Positions 34,686-42,842 are shown, counted from the stretch's first letter. The stretch: DNA of 64,000 nucleotides from Sinomonas sp. ASV322 (GCF_030908245.1 NZ_JAVFJJ010000019.1:1-64000), one strand, 5' to 3'. Numbers and translations: made by a program. Notes: generated by a model not told the origin, from the sequence alone.

Positions 34686-36044
34686 ATGTCGATTTCCCCG
34701 TCCCAGGAGGCTGCGTACTCCTCCTATGTCTTGCACCCCAAGCAGCGCGTGAGGCGCTGGTCGCTCACCATGGCCTGGTGGGCGCTCTTCTCGGCGATGT
34801 TCTGGGTCTATGTCGCCGTCGCCTCGGCGACGGCCTTCGGCACCGGCGCGACGATCGTCGGAATGATCCTCACGGTCGCAACGTATGGGGCCGCGAACTA
34901 TGTCCTCTCGCGCTACGCGGCCCGGACCGGACTCACGGTCGAACAGCTGTCCCGTTCGCTGTTCGGCATCATCGGATCAGGACTTGCGACCCTCATCTTC
35001 GCCGCGACGGCCATCTACTACGCCGTGTTCGAGGGCTCCATCATCGCCGTCGCCCTCAAGCAGTTCTTCGGTGGTGAGATCACGCTGTGGTACGCCCTCG
35101 TGGTCCTGTATGCCCTTCCACTCGTGGCCGGCGGCGTGCAGAACTGGCTGGACCGCCTCAACGGCTGGCTCCTTCCGCTCTACATCGCCGGGCTCGCGGC
35201 AGCTGTGATCGCGACAGCCGTCCTCAAGGGTGCTCCTCCTGCCCTGCCGGCGGCGGCCGTGAGCGGGCCCGTTCCCGGCTGGCTTGGCGCCTATCTCGTC
35301 TACATGGGCGTGTGGATCATGATGATGTACACCTTCGACTACGCTCGCCTCGGCAAGAAGCAAGACGAGAAGTTCCACGGAACGATCACGTTCGGCTGGG
35401 TCTTCTACCTCTTCACGTTCGGTCTCAACGGCGCAGTCGGCATCTACTTGGTCAGCGCGTGGGGAGCCAAGAGCACGGAGACGGGTGTTGTCGAAGCCTT
35501 CATTTCAGCCCTGGGGATCTTCGGCGTCCTCGTGATCCTCATCTCCCAAACCCGCATCAACACGGCGAACTACTTCCTCGCCTCGACGAATCTCGACGCC
35601 TTCGCGCGCCGGGTGTTCAAGCTTTCCCTTCCCCGATGGGTCTGGGTTATCGTCAGCGGCGCGATCGCCTTCCTGCTCATGCTCACCAATGTGCTTTCCT
35701 ACCTGCTCAAGGCCCTCGCGTGGCAGGGTGTCTTCGTCACAGCCTGGGTTGCCATCGCGCTCGTCTATATCGCGCTGTCCCGCCGCGACGGGCTCGGCCT
35801 GCCGGAGGTTCGCAAGTCCCATCTCCCCGAAGTCAATGCCGGGGCCCTTTCGTGGGTGGCCGCCTCGGTGATCGGCATCGTCCTCACGGAGCAGACCGCC
35901 GTCCCCGTCCTTGCGGAGATCGCGCCGTTGATCACCGTCGCGGTAGCCGGTGGCGGGTACTGGATTGCCTATAGCGTTCAGCGTCCGAGGACTCTCTCGC
36001 ACGAGGACAGCGCGAATCCGGAACTCTCGGTGGAACATTCCTAG
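34686..36044 (+). CDS. NCS1-type permease (cytosine/purine/hydantoin family)
   Basis: A 452-residue membrane transporter with about 12 helices. Features of the nucleobase:cation symporter-1 group include WALFSAMFWVYVAVASATAFG, GMILTVATYGAANYVLSRYAARTGLTV and QTRINTANYFLASTNLDAF. AGGAG lies 6 bases before the ATG. It follows pucR by 190 bases, which hold its promoter, and precedes the tautomerase by 35 bases. It should import the substrate of the pxp/carboxylase enzymes; a cyclic amide such as 5-oxoproline or a hydantoin-like compound fits the family (inference). Confidence 0.88.
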   Translation: MSISPSQEAAYSSYVLHPKQRVRRWSLTMAWWALFSAMFWVYVAVASATAFGTGATIVGMILTVATYGAANYVLSRYAARTGLTVEQLSRSLFGIIGSGLATLIFAATAIYYAVFEGSIIAVALKQFFGGEITLWYALVVLYALPLVAGGVQNWLDRLNGWLLPLYIAGLAAAVIATAVLKGAPPALPAAAVSGPVPGWLGAYLVYMGVWIMMMYTFDYARLGKKQDEKFHGTITFGWVFYLFTFGLNGAVGIYLVSAWGAKSTETGVVEAFISALGIFGVLVILISQTRINTANYFLASTNLDAFARRVFKLSLPRWVWVIVSGAIAFLLMLTNVLSYLLKALAWQGVFVTAWVAIALVYIALSRRDGLGLPEVRKSHLPEVNAGALSWVAASVIGIVLTEQTAVPVLAEIAPLITVAVAGGGYWIAYSVQRPRTLSHEDSANPELSVEHS

Positions 36045-36079
36045 CCCGTCGCCTTGCCGAAGAAAGAGGAGTGGCCGCG

Positions 36080-36457
36080 ATGCCCGCTGTCCTGATCGAG
36101 GTTCGGCGTCACGCCACCGTGGACGAGGAGGAAGCGATCATCGACGCCGTACGCGGCTCCCTGATCGCCGAGTTCAGGGCTTCCGCCGATGATCTGGACA
36201 TTCGCCTCGCCGTGCATGAGCCACATCGCTTTGCCTGTCCGCCGAACCGAACCAGGCCGGAGTTCGCCACGCTCGTGACGATCGACTGCTTCGCCGGGCG
36301 CTCCGCGGACGTCAAGCGGAATGCCTACCGCGAAATCGTCAAAAGGCTCGAATCGATCGGGATCCCGAGGGATCACGTCTCTGTCATAGTCCACGACGTC
36401 CCGACCGAAAGCTGGGGCCTTCCGGGCGGCATCGCGGCCCGCGATGTCGTTTCCTGA
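36080..36457 (+). CDS. Tautomerase-superfamily protein
   Basis: A 125-residue protein of the 4-oxalocrotonate tautomerase/MIF superfamily. With the ATG at 36080, a GAGGAG site upstream and removal of Met, Pro becomes the N-terminal catalytic base (MPAVLIEVRRHATVDEE). The second beta-alpha-beta unit has TIDCFAGRSADVKRNAYREIV and VIVHDVPTESWGLPGG, the latter typical of the cis-CaaD-like or malonate-semialdehyde group. An earlier in-frame GTG at 36071 is too close to the ribosome site. It is the last gene of the pucR-permease unit. The substrate is unknown. Confidence 0.87.
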   Translation: MPAVLIEVRRHATVDEEEAIIDAVRGSLIAEFRASADDLDIRLAVHEPHRFACPPNRTRPEFATLVTIDCFAGRSADVKRNAYREIVKRLESIGIPRDHVSVIVHDVPTESWGLPGGIAARDVVS

Positions 36458-36499
36458 GGCCGGCGGTGGTCCGTGCGGCCGGTCAGGATGCCTTTCGTG

Positions 36500-36706
36500 C
36501 ATGGGCTCGGGGGCCCTGACGCCGACGTCGACCCCGAGGCGCAGCCCGCGGTCGGCGAGCTCCGTCAGGACGCCGAGGGCGGGGGTCGCGTTCGCGATGA
36601 AGAAGGAGTCGGGCGGCGCGTCGGAATCGAGAAGGGGCGCCGCGGCCGCCCGTCCTTCCTCGGCCTTGAACGGCTGGTGGAGGATCTTCTCGGTCCCGGA
36701 CAGGCT
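36500..36706 (-). pseudogene. Relic of a LacI-family regulator
   Basis: The minus-strand translation contains FKAEEGRAAAAPLLDSDAPP then DSFFIANATPALGVLTELAD and RGLRLGVDVGV. This matches the sugar-binding domain of LacI regulators in the region where ANDxxALGxLxxLxxxGLxVPxDV is conserved. An in-frame stop (36707-36709) cuts it off upstream and no HTH is found, so it is a fragment. It lies in the gap between the tautomerase and the small membrane protein. Confidence 0.5.
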
Positions 36707-36760
36707 CTACACGAATCTGCTGCTCACAATCGGCGTCCGACCTGCCGCATAGAACCGCTC

Positions 36761-36805
36761 ACGCACGGCGCCCCCGGCCCTTTTAGGGCCGGGGGCGCCG
36801 TGCGT
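36761..36805. terminator. Very strong bidirectional hairpin terminator
   Basis: A perfect stem of about 20 bp (36761-36780 with 36786-36805, core GGCGCCCCCGGCCC) has a TTTTA loop. It lies between the pucR-permease-tautomerase unit and the convergent small membrane gene, whose stop is 7 bases away. Confidence 0.85.
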
Positions 36806-36811
36806 CGGTCG

Positions 36812-37072
36812 TCAGCCGTCTTCAGGTGGTTTTCGGCGACCGAACCAATATTGTTCGGGTGCAAAGAAGACGCCCAAGAACATCGCGCACGTGAAGAGGA
36901 ATCCGAACAGGCTCGGTTCGGGGATCGCTCGATTGCTGAGGAGCCACACGAGGCAGTACCCAGCCCAGAGTGACCCTACGACGGCTGCGTAGAGCGCAGC
37001 GCGTCCGGCGAGCGTTCTTGGCGGCTTGGCGTCGCGAAGGCGCATAGCGTCGACCTCTTCACTTAGCTGCAT
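36812..37072 (-). CDS. Small two-helix membrane protein
   Basis: An 86-residue protein with helices at about 22-44 (AGRAALYAAVVGSLWAGYCL) and 52-70 (PSLFGFLFTCAMFLGVFFA), and a short charged tail. No domain is recognised. The start MQLSEEV at 37072 is taken; MRLRD (residue 10) is an alternative. The strong terminator follows its stop directly, which supports real expression. Confidence 0.6.
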   Translation of the reverse strand: MQLSEEVDAMRLRDAKPPRTLAGRAALYAAVVGSLWAGYCLVWLLSNRAIPEPSLFGFLFTCAMFLGVFFAPEQYWFGRRKPPEDG

Positions 37073-37147
37073 GCGTCGTTCCAGTTAATTCCCATGCCGC
37101 CGGCCCATGCAAGCGCAGCACACACGGGGCGCCGGCTATCCCGCCAC

Positions 37148-37336
37148 TCATGATTCCAAGGCTCCACAGATAGCCTTCCCTTTGAGTGACTTTACGAAGA
37201 CCTGAGCCTGTTGAAGGGTCAGTGTCGCGGCGAGACCCTCCACACCGCCTGCTTCTGGGGATCCGGCCTGTGCTGTGAGGAATGAAGAGAATTCTTTGCT
37301 TTCCTTCAGGACGCGGAGTCGTTCTGCAAATCCCAT
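37148..37336 (-). CDS. Small hypothetical protein, possibly frameshifted at its 5' end
   Basis: A 62-residue C-terminal part (MGFAERLRVLKESKEF ... KAICGALES) looks like a folded helical protein, but this ATG has no good ribosome site. The coding-like frame continues upstream (ENKQVIAESKSNDP) with no start. About 70 bases further up, an ATG at 37404 with GGGAGAG before it begins MQHLDIKP in another frame. Joining the two needs a one-base shift near 37385. Either the gene is broken or a shift or sequencing error is involved. GC content is lower than average here. Confidence 0.35.
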   Translation of the reverse strand: MGFAERLRVLKESKEFSSFLTAQAGSPEAGGVEGLAATLTLQQAQVFVKSLKGKAICGALES

Positions 37337-37625
37337 CGGATCATTTGACTTGCTCTCGGCGATGACCTGTTTGTTCTCACCGGCTTGATGTCGAGGTGCT
37401 GCATGATATGTCTCTCCCGTTCTCCGAGGTCCCCCGCTGGGACGGTCCAGATGGGAATGAGAATAAACGACTCGCGCCGGATATGCCTGCGAAATGGACA
37501 AATTCGCCCATTCGTTGGAGCATTTGTCTGCCACAATTGCGGTGTCGATTCGCCGCAATTGTCATTGTTGCCCTGCCGCGTCCCGCGGGATCGCACCTCC
37601 GGGACGCGGCCTCGAGCCGTAGCGC

Positions 37626-37748
37626 TCAGCCCTGGCGGGCCTTGAGGCGCGGGTTCTTCTTGTTGATGACGAACACCCTGCCGCGGCGCTTCACGACCTG
37701 CGAGCCCGGCTGGTTCTTGAGGGACCTGATGGATGCGCGGACCTTCAC
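37626..37748 (-). CDS. rpmJ: Ribosomal protein bL36, zinc-independent paralogue
   Basis: A 40-residue protein, [20 protein letters not shown] then [20 protein letters not shown]. It contains no cysteine, so it is the zinc-free (C-minus, type B) L36 that replaces the zinc-ribbon form when zinc is scarce. The GTG start follows AAAGGAGG by 5 bases. A Zur-like box lies 19 bases upstream, shared with the divergent CobW-like gene. Confidence 0.93.
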   Translation of the reverse strand: MKVRASIRSLKNQPGSQVVKRRGRVFVINKKNPRLKARQG

Positions 37749-37766
37749 GGGTCCTCCTTTCGTTAA

Positions 37767-37781
37767 TAGGAACGATTGTCA
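37767..37781. promoter_or_regulatory. Candidate Zur box
   Basis: TAGGAACGATTGTCA (minus strand TGACAATCGTTCCTA) resembles actinobacterial Zur operators of the form TGANAATCGTTNTCA, with the central AATCGTT intact. It lies between two genes typical of Zur regulons, the cysteine-free L36 and a COG0523 protein. The outer arms are imperfect. Confidence 0.6.
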
Positions 37782-37833
37782 ATAGCGTACACTGGGTCGC
37801 GGATATTCCCGTGAATCGAAGGAGGCCTGGGCC

Positions 37834-38832
37834 GTGGTGAGCATCGTCGCCGTCGTCGGAGTGTGCGCGCAAGAGCGCCGCGGGTATGCCCGGCGGCTCG
37901 CCGCGGCCAACCGATGGCCCGTTGTCGAGGCGCTCCGCTCAGTCCCGGCCGAAAGGCTCGCGGAGACCCTCTCGACGGCCGTCCGAGGCGGGCCGCCGTG
38001 CGAGGCGGCGGTCTTCGATGCCGCGGGCCGGTGGGACGTCGTCGAGCTCATCGGCGCCTTGGGGTCGCGGGGCAAGGACGACGGCGGCGCGCACCTCGCG
38101 CAGGTCGTCGCCGTCGTCGACGTCGCCCACTTCTTCGACGACCTCGGGGACGACTCGGGTGCTCTGGAAGGCGCGACCACAGTGGCCGAGCGGCTCGTCC
38201 ACGGGGTCGAGTTCGCCTCGACCGTGGTGCTCGTCAACTGGGAGCCGCTCTCGACCGCCGATCTCTCGATGCTCATGGCGCTCGTCAACCACCTCGCCCC
38301 GCGCGCGCGGCTCCGCCTCGACCAGCCTGCGGCGAACCTCGAACTCGAGCTCGGGAGCATCGGCCGCGAGCAGGACGGCGCGGGCTGGATGCGGCTCATC
38401 AACCGCGATTTCGTGCCGTACATGACGGATCCCCGCGTGGGCGGTTTCGTCTATGAGCAGGTGCGGCCGTTCCACGCGGGGCGGCTCGCGGAAGCGCTCG
38501 ACGGCGAGATTGGCCGCGGGGGCTACGGCCGCCTCGTCCGGTCGGCGGGCTTCTGCTCCCTCGCGTCGCGCCCTGGCATCCTCGCGCAGTGGGAGCAGGT
38601 GGGCGGCGTGATCGGGCTTGAGCCCCTCCCTGGCGCGCACGACGGCGGGATGCTCGCCATCGGCCAGGAGTTCGCCGTCGTCGGCCTCGACCTCGACTTC
38701 GACGGGCTCGCCCGGGCGCTCGACGCGTGCGCCCTGACCGACCGCGAGCTTGCCGAGGGGCCGCTCGCGTGGATGGCGTACCCCGACCCGCTGCCAAGCT
38801 GGGGGAGCGGGGCGCGGGCCGAACGGGGCTAA
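37834..38832 (+). CDS. CobW/COG0523-like protein lacking the P-loop
   Basis: A 332-residue protein. The C-terminal CobW_C part is clear (about 200-310): VYEQVRPFHAGRLAEAL, VRSAGFCSLASRPGILAQWEQVGG. The N-terminal half aligns with the GTPase region (ASTVVLVNWEPLSTADLSML, MALVNHLAPRARL) but lacks the GFLGAGKTT P-loop and the CxCC metal motif; the matching place reads VVGVCAQERRGYARRL. It may bind metal or partners without GTPase activity. GGAGG precedes the GTG by 9 bases. It shares the Zur-like box with rpmJ, implying expression at low zinc. Confidence 0.75.
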   Translation: MVSIVAVVGVCAQERRGYARRLAAANRWPVVEALRSVPAERLAETLSTAVRGGPPCEAAVFDAAGRWDVVELIGALGSRGKDDGGAHLAQVVAVVDVAHFFDDLGDDSGALEGATTVAERLVHGVEFASTVVLVNWEPLSTADLSMLMALVNHLAPRARLRLDQPAANLELELGSIGREQDGAGWMRLINRDFVPYMTDPRVGGFVYEQVRPFHAGRLAEALDGEIGRGGYGRLVRSAGFCSLASRPGILAQWEQVGGVIGLEPLPGAHDGGMLAIGQEFAVVGLDLDFDGLARALDACALTDRELAEGPLAWMAYPDPLPSWGSGARAERG

Positions 38833-38866
38833 GCTCGGATGCCTCGCGACGGGAGCCGGCTCGCGT

Positions 38867-39556
38867 TCAGGCGAGCGCCGCGTCGAGCGCGGCCTGGCAG
38901 TGGAGCGCCGTCGTCGGGAAGACAGGGACCGGGACGTCTCCGTCCTGCATGCTGAGTTCGAGCTCGGTGCAGCCGAGAACGATGCCTTGAGCGCCGCGCT
39001 CTATCAGGCGCAGCGCGATTCTGACGAGCCGCTCACGCGACTCCGGGCTCACGATGCCAACGCAGAGCTCGTCGTAGATGATCCGCTGCACGTCGGCGCG
39101 ATCCGTCTCGTCAGGGATAAGGGACTCGACGCCGCCGGCCGCGAGCCGCTGACGATAGAAGTCCTGCTCCATGGTGTATCGCGTGGCGAGCAGGCCGACT
39201 CGATCCAGCCCGGTGTCGCGGACCGCTCGCGACGTGACGTCGCCGAGATGCAGCACGGGGCAGCTGACTGCGCCGGCAACCTGGTCATAGACCTTGTGCA
39301 TCGTGTTCGTGCCAATCAGGATCAGCTCGGCGCCGGCTGCCTCGAGCGCCCGAGCCTCTGACGCGAGATGGCCCCCGGCGGCGCCCCAGTCGCCAGCTGC
39401 CTGCATCTTTTCGATCGGTGCGAAGTCCACCGATGAAACGATCACGCGCGCCGAATGCAGGCCGCCCAGGCGCTCCCGGACGCCCTCATTGAGCCGCCGG
39501 TAGTACTCGGCCGTCGACTCCCAGCTCATCCCGCCGATGAGCCCGATCTTCTTCAC
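38867..39556 (-). CDS. Aspartate/glutamate racemase family protein
   Basis: A 229-residue Asp/Glu/hydantoin racemase-fold protein (YgeA-like). It begins KKIGLIGGMSWESTAEYYRRLNEG. Only the second catalytic Cys is present (IVLGCTELEL); at the first site IGTNTMHKV has Gly where YgeA-type racemases carry Cys. A racemase needing two cysteines may thus be impaired, or the base is different. The GTG overlaps the TetR stop by four bases after GGAGG, so the two are co-expressed. It lies next to the APC permease/kinase/PLP locus and may belong to that pathway. Confidence 0.85.
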   Translation of the reverse strand: MKKIGLIGGMSWESTAEYYRRLNEGVRERLGGLHSARVIVSSVDFAPIEKMQAAGDWGAAGGHLASEARALEAAGAELILIGTNTMHKVYDQVAGAVSCPVLHLGDVTSRAVRDTGLDRVGLLATRYTMEQDFYRQRLAAGGVESLIPDETDRADVQRIIYDELCVGIVSPESRERLVRIALRLIERGAQGIVLGCTELELSMQDGDVPVPVFPTTALHCQAALDAALA

Positions 39557-40185
39557 CTGGCCTCCGGGCTTCCGGTCCCGGGGTTCGGCGCGGCTTCGCG
39601 GAGCCCCTCGATGAGGCGCTCGAACGCGTGGAGGCTCGCGAGGCCGAGCTTCGGCGACTCGGCGGCGCGGACGCCGATGATGCGCACCGCTCCCGTGAGC
39701 AGGTGGGCCGTCTCCTCGATGTCGACGTCGGCGAGCTCGCCGCGGTCTGCCGCTGCGGCGAGCTCGACGACGAAGTCGTCGTGCGAGGCCCGCGAGCCGA
39801 TGCCGCTCACGGCCGCGACGCTCGTGTAGTGGGCGGCGGAGATGTTGTAGAAGCGCCCGAGCGGCCCCTTTTCGGCGATGTCCACCATCGCGCGACCGTG
39901 CGCGACGATGCGTTCGCGCCACGAGCCGGCCTCGGCCTGGCGCTCGTGCACGCGCTCGATGAACCGAAGGGCCGCGCGCTCGTACGCCTTCGTGACGAGC
40001 TCGTCCATGCCCCCGGGGAAGTGCGCGTAGAGCGTGGCTCGCGAGACTCCGGCTTCGCCGGCGATCTGCTCGATGACGGGGCCGTCGGACGCGGACGAGG
40101 CGATGACCTCGATCACCGCCTCGAGGATGTCGTTCTGCGTCCGAGCGCGCTGCCGCTCGCGCAGCGACGTGGTTTCTCTGGCCAT
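39553..40185 (-). CDS. TetR-family regulator
   Basis: A 210-residue regulator. The HTH (about 12-58) reads RTQNDILEAVIEVIASSASDG then IEQIAGEAGVSRATLYAHFPGG; this is typical TetR_N. The rest is a helical ligand domain. The ATG at 40185 is chosen over a GTG at 40206 because the -10 box TAGGCT lies 7 bases upstream, giving a leaderless start. It is divergent from the APC permease gene, and the dyad CCGAAA-N6-TTTCGG in the gap is its likely operator. It probably represses the permease/kinase/PLP genes. Confidence 0.9.
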   Translation of the reverse strand: MARETTSLRERQRARTQNDILEAVIEVIASSASDGPVIEQIAGEAGVSRATLYAHFPGGMDELVTKAYERAALRFIERVHERQAEAGSWRERIVAHGRAMVDIAEKGPLGRFYNISAAHYTSVAAVSGIGSRASHDDFVVELAAAADRGELADVDIEETAHLLTGAVRIIGVRAAESPKLGLASLHAFERLIEGLREAAPNPGTGSPEAR

Positions 40186-40232
40186 CCTGATCAGCCTACG
40201 CGGCACAGCCTCCGGCGGGGGGCGCCGACGTC

Positions 40233-40250
40233 CCGAAAGTTAAATTTCGG
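40233..40250. promoter_or_regulatory. Candidate TetR operator CCGAAA-N6-TTTCGG
   Basis: A perfect 6-bp dyad (CCGAAAGTTAAATTTCGG) lies in the 137-base gap between the divergent tetR and APC permease genes, just upstream of the tetR -10 region. Its place fits repression of one or both genes. Confidence 0.5.
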
Positions 40251-40322
40251 TGACAAAAGTCATATCGCGTGTCTATTAGCTGTACTCTCAGTTCAACAAA
40301 GCTTCTTGTGAGGAGAGTCACT

Positions 40323-41804
40323 ATGGCTGACAGTGATCGCGATCGCTCCGTGCTCGCGCGCAATTCCCTCGGCGTCGCCGGGGTCGTCTTCCTTGTCCTG
40401 GCTGCGGTCGCGCCCCTGACGGGCATCGTCGTCATCGCAGCCCTCGGCGTCGCCCTCGGCAACGGTGCCGGGATGGTCGGCGCCTTCGTAATGGTGACGG
40501 TCGCGCTCCTGCTGTTCGCGGTGGGCTATGCGCGCATGTCGAAGGAGGTTGTGAGCGCTGGCGGCTTCTACGCCTACACCGTCAAGGGCCTCGGGCGCCC
40601 CGCGGGCGTCGCGGCAGGCTATGTGGCACTGCTGGGCTACAACTTCTTCGTCGCGGGGGCCGTCGGCACGAGCGGCTTCTTCATGCAGACGATCATCGCC
40701 TCGCTCACTGGCTGGGACGTGCACTGGTTCGTGTGGAGCCTCGTCTCGGTCGTCGCGGCATTCCTCCTGAGCCGCCAGGGCATCGACTTCAGCGCCAAGG
40801 TCCTCGGCGTCTCGCTCATCCTCGAGGTCTCGATCCTGCTCGTGTTCGACTTCGCGGTCCTCTTCACGAGCGGGTTCAGCTTCGACGTGTTCTCGCCGTC
40901 CGTCGTGTTCTCCGGCGCGGTCGGCGTCGCCCTCCTGTTCGCTGCCAACACGTTCGTGGGCTTCGAGGCGACAGGCCTCTTCAGCGAGGAGGCCCGCAAC
41001 CCGCTCAAGACCATCCCGCGCGCCACCTACACGGCCATCATCTTCATTGGCGTCTTCGCGGCGTTCACGACGTGGGCGATCGTCAGCGCGACCGGAACCG
41101 AGCAGGCACAGAGCGCCGCGGCGGACCATCTTGCGACGGGCGACCTCGTCTTCTCGCTCTCGCAGCACTATCTTGGGCCCGTGCTGACCGACATCATGAT
41201 GGTGCTGCTGCTCATCAGCCTCTTCGCGGCCCTCATGGCCCTGCACAACTCCGCGACGAGGTACCTCTTCTCGCTCGGACGCGCGCAGATCCTCCCGAAG
41301 CGCCTGAGCCAGACGCGCGCCAACGGCGTCCCTGAGTTCGCCTCGATCGTGCAGTTCGTGTTCGCGACGCTTGTCGCGGGGGCCTTCGCGGTCGCGGGGC
41401 TCGACCCGATCGCGTCCCTCGTGCCGAGCATGACCGGCTTCGGAACCCTCGCGATCCTCGCTCTGCAGCTCCTCGCGGCCCTCGCGATCGTCGTCTTCTT
41501 CCGGCGACGCAAGGATCCCCGGATCCTCTCGACCCTCGTCGCGCCGGGCCTCGGCCTCGTCGGCCTCGTGGTGATCGTCGTGCTCGCGATCATCAACTTC
41601 CCGATCCTCGCGGGCTCGGACGCCCCGATCATCGCGCTTCTTCCCGCGCTCCTGCCGCTCGCCGTCGTCGGCGGCCTCGTCGCCGCCGCGGCGCTGCGCA
41701 AGCGCAACCCTGTTGCGTACGAGGGACTGTCCGCGGACATCGAGCGCGCGGAGGCCAACGACGAGCCCGTCGCCGAGCCGGAGGCAGCGGGGGTGCTCTC
41801 GTGA
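40323..41804 (+). CDS. APC-family amino acid/amine permease
   Basis: A 493-residue transporter with about 12 helices. Typical APC sequences are NSLGVAGVVFLVLAAVAPLTGIV, SAGGFYAYTVKGLGRPAG, NTFVGFEATGLFSEEARNPLKTIPRAT and HNSATRYLFSLGRAQILP. GAGGAG precedes the ATG by about 7 bases. Its stop overlaps the kinase start by four bases (GTGA), so uptake and phosphorylation are coupled. The substrate should be an amino acid or amine with a hydroxyl group that the kinase can phosphorylate (inference). Confidence 0.9.
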   Translation: MADSDRDRSVLARNSLGVAGVVFLVLAAVAPLTGIVVIAALGVALGNGAGMVGAFVMVTVALLLFAVGYARMSKEVVSAGGFYAYTVKGLGRPAGVAAGYVALLGYNFFVAGAVGTSGFFMQTIIASLTGWDVHWFVWSLVSVVAAFLLSRQGIDFSAKVLGVSLILEVSILLVFDFAVLFTSGFSFDVFSPSVVFSGAVGVALLFAANTFVGFEATGLFSEEARNPLKTIPRATYTAIIFIGVFAAFTTWAIVSATGTEQAQSAAADHLATGDLVFSLSQHYLGPVLTDIMMVLLLISLFAALMALHNSATRYLFSLGRAQILPKRLSQTRANGVPEFASIVQFVFATLVAGAFAVAGLDPIASLVPSMTGFGTLAILALQLLAALAIVVFFRRRKDPRILSTLVAPGLGLVGLVVIVVLAIINFPILAGSDAPIIALLPALLPLAVVGGLVAAAALRKRNPVAYEGLSADIERAEANDEPVAEPEAAGVLS

Positions 41805-42826
41805 CGATGGCCGGCACGGAGCTCGTGCTCGCCCAGCAGGCGGTCGCCGCGTTCGGCTGCGCGCCCGGCTCGCGCGTCACTTTCGTCACGCGCCGGGAGA
41901 ACCATGTGTTCCGGGTCGCGAACGACGACGGCGACTGGGCACTCAAGCTCCACCGCCCCGGCTACCGCACGGACCGGGAGATCGAATCCGAGGCGGCCAT
42001 GTGCGAGCTCATGGCGTCCGCGGGCGTGCGGGTCCCCGTGCCGGTCCGCTCGCTCGCGGGTCCGTACGTCGCGCACGTCGGGGCCGAGGGCGAGGCATGG
42101 CAGGCGACGATGCAGGCGTGGGTCCGCGAGGCCAGCCCCATCGGCGATTCGGCCGACGTGTTCCTGGGCGAGTCACGACCGTCGGACGGGACCCTCCGCG
42201 ACTTCGGCCGCACCATGGCTCTCATGCACCGCTGCGCCGAAACGGCCGGCACGCCCGAGGGCTACGAGCGCCCGGCGTGGGACGCCGAGGGGCTCGTGGG
42301 CGAGGCCCCGGTCTGGGGGCGCGCGAGCGAGCTTCCCGCGCTCGACGACGGGACGCGCTCGCTCATTCGCGCGGCCGAGGAACGCCTGGCTCACGATCTG
42401 CGCGGCCTCGAGCGCTCAGCCAGGTCGTACGGCCCGATCCACGCCGACCTCACGATGGAGAACGTGCTGCGGGACGAGGCCGGCCTCGTCGTCATCGACT
42501 TCGACGACATGGGGGAGGGCTGGTACGTCTTCGACATCGCGACGGCCTGCTTCTTCTTCACCAACCATCCCGAAGCGGAAGCCATGATCCGGGAGCTTAT
42601 GGCTGGCTACGCCGTCGAACGCTCCCTCGCGCCGCAGGACGCCCTCGCATGGCACCCGCTCCTGCTCGCGCGGGCCCTCACGTATCTCGCCTGGTCGGTC
42701 GAGCGGCCGGACGAGGAGGCGACCGCGTTCCACATCGCCGAGCTCGTGCCGCGTATCGCCGTGGCCGCGCGGAACTACCTCGAGACCGGGCACACGGGCT
42801 GGGCCGACCTCCCCGTCAGCGCTTAG
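41801..42826 (+). CDS. APH-fold small-molecule kinase (hydroxylysine kinase-like)
   Basis: A 341-residue aminoglycoside-phosphotransferase-fold kinase. The N-lobe has VTFVTRRENHVFRV and WALKLHRPGYR (ATP-binding Lys). The catalytic loop is GPIHADLTMENVL and the metal Asp is in VVIDFDDMGEGWYVFDIA. Such kinases paired with a class-III PLP enzyme include vertebrate hydroxylysine kinase (AGPHD1) and bacterial fusions with phospho-lyases. Here the next gene is such a PLP enzyme, only 16 bases away. Probable role: phosphorylate the imported hydroxy-amine before phosphate elimination. Homoserine-kinase-II activity is an alternative. Confidence 0.82.
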   Translation: MTMAGTELVLAQQAVAAFGCAPGSRVTFVTRRENHVFRVANDDGDWALKLHRPGYRTDREIESEAAMCELMASAGVRVPVPVRSLAGPYVAHVGAEGEAWQATMQAWVREASPIGDSADVFLGESRPSDGTLRDFGRTMALMHRCAETAGTPEGYERPAWDAEGLVGEAPVWGRASELPALDDGTRSLIRAAEERLAHDLRGLERSARSYGPIHADLTMENVLRDEAGLVVIDFDDMGEGWYVFDIATACFFFTNHPEAEAMIRELMAGYAVERSLAPQDALAWHPLLLARALTYLAWSVERPDEEATAFHIAELVPRIAVAARNYLETGHTGWADLPVSA

Positions 42827-42842
42827 AAAGTAAGGAAGAACC

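Noticed and set aside
36473-36973. A 166-residue plus-strand gene after the tautomerase
   Set aside because: It is antisense to the LacI relic, runs through a strong terminator hairpin and has low-complexity composition.
40186-40206. GTG at 40206 as the TetR start
   Set aside because: GGAGG would be only 2 bases away, while the ATG at 40185 has a -10 box 7 bases upstream like many genes here.
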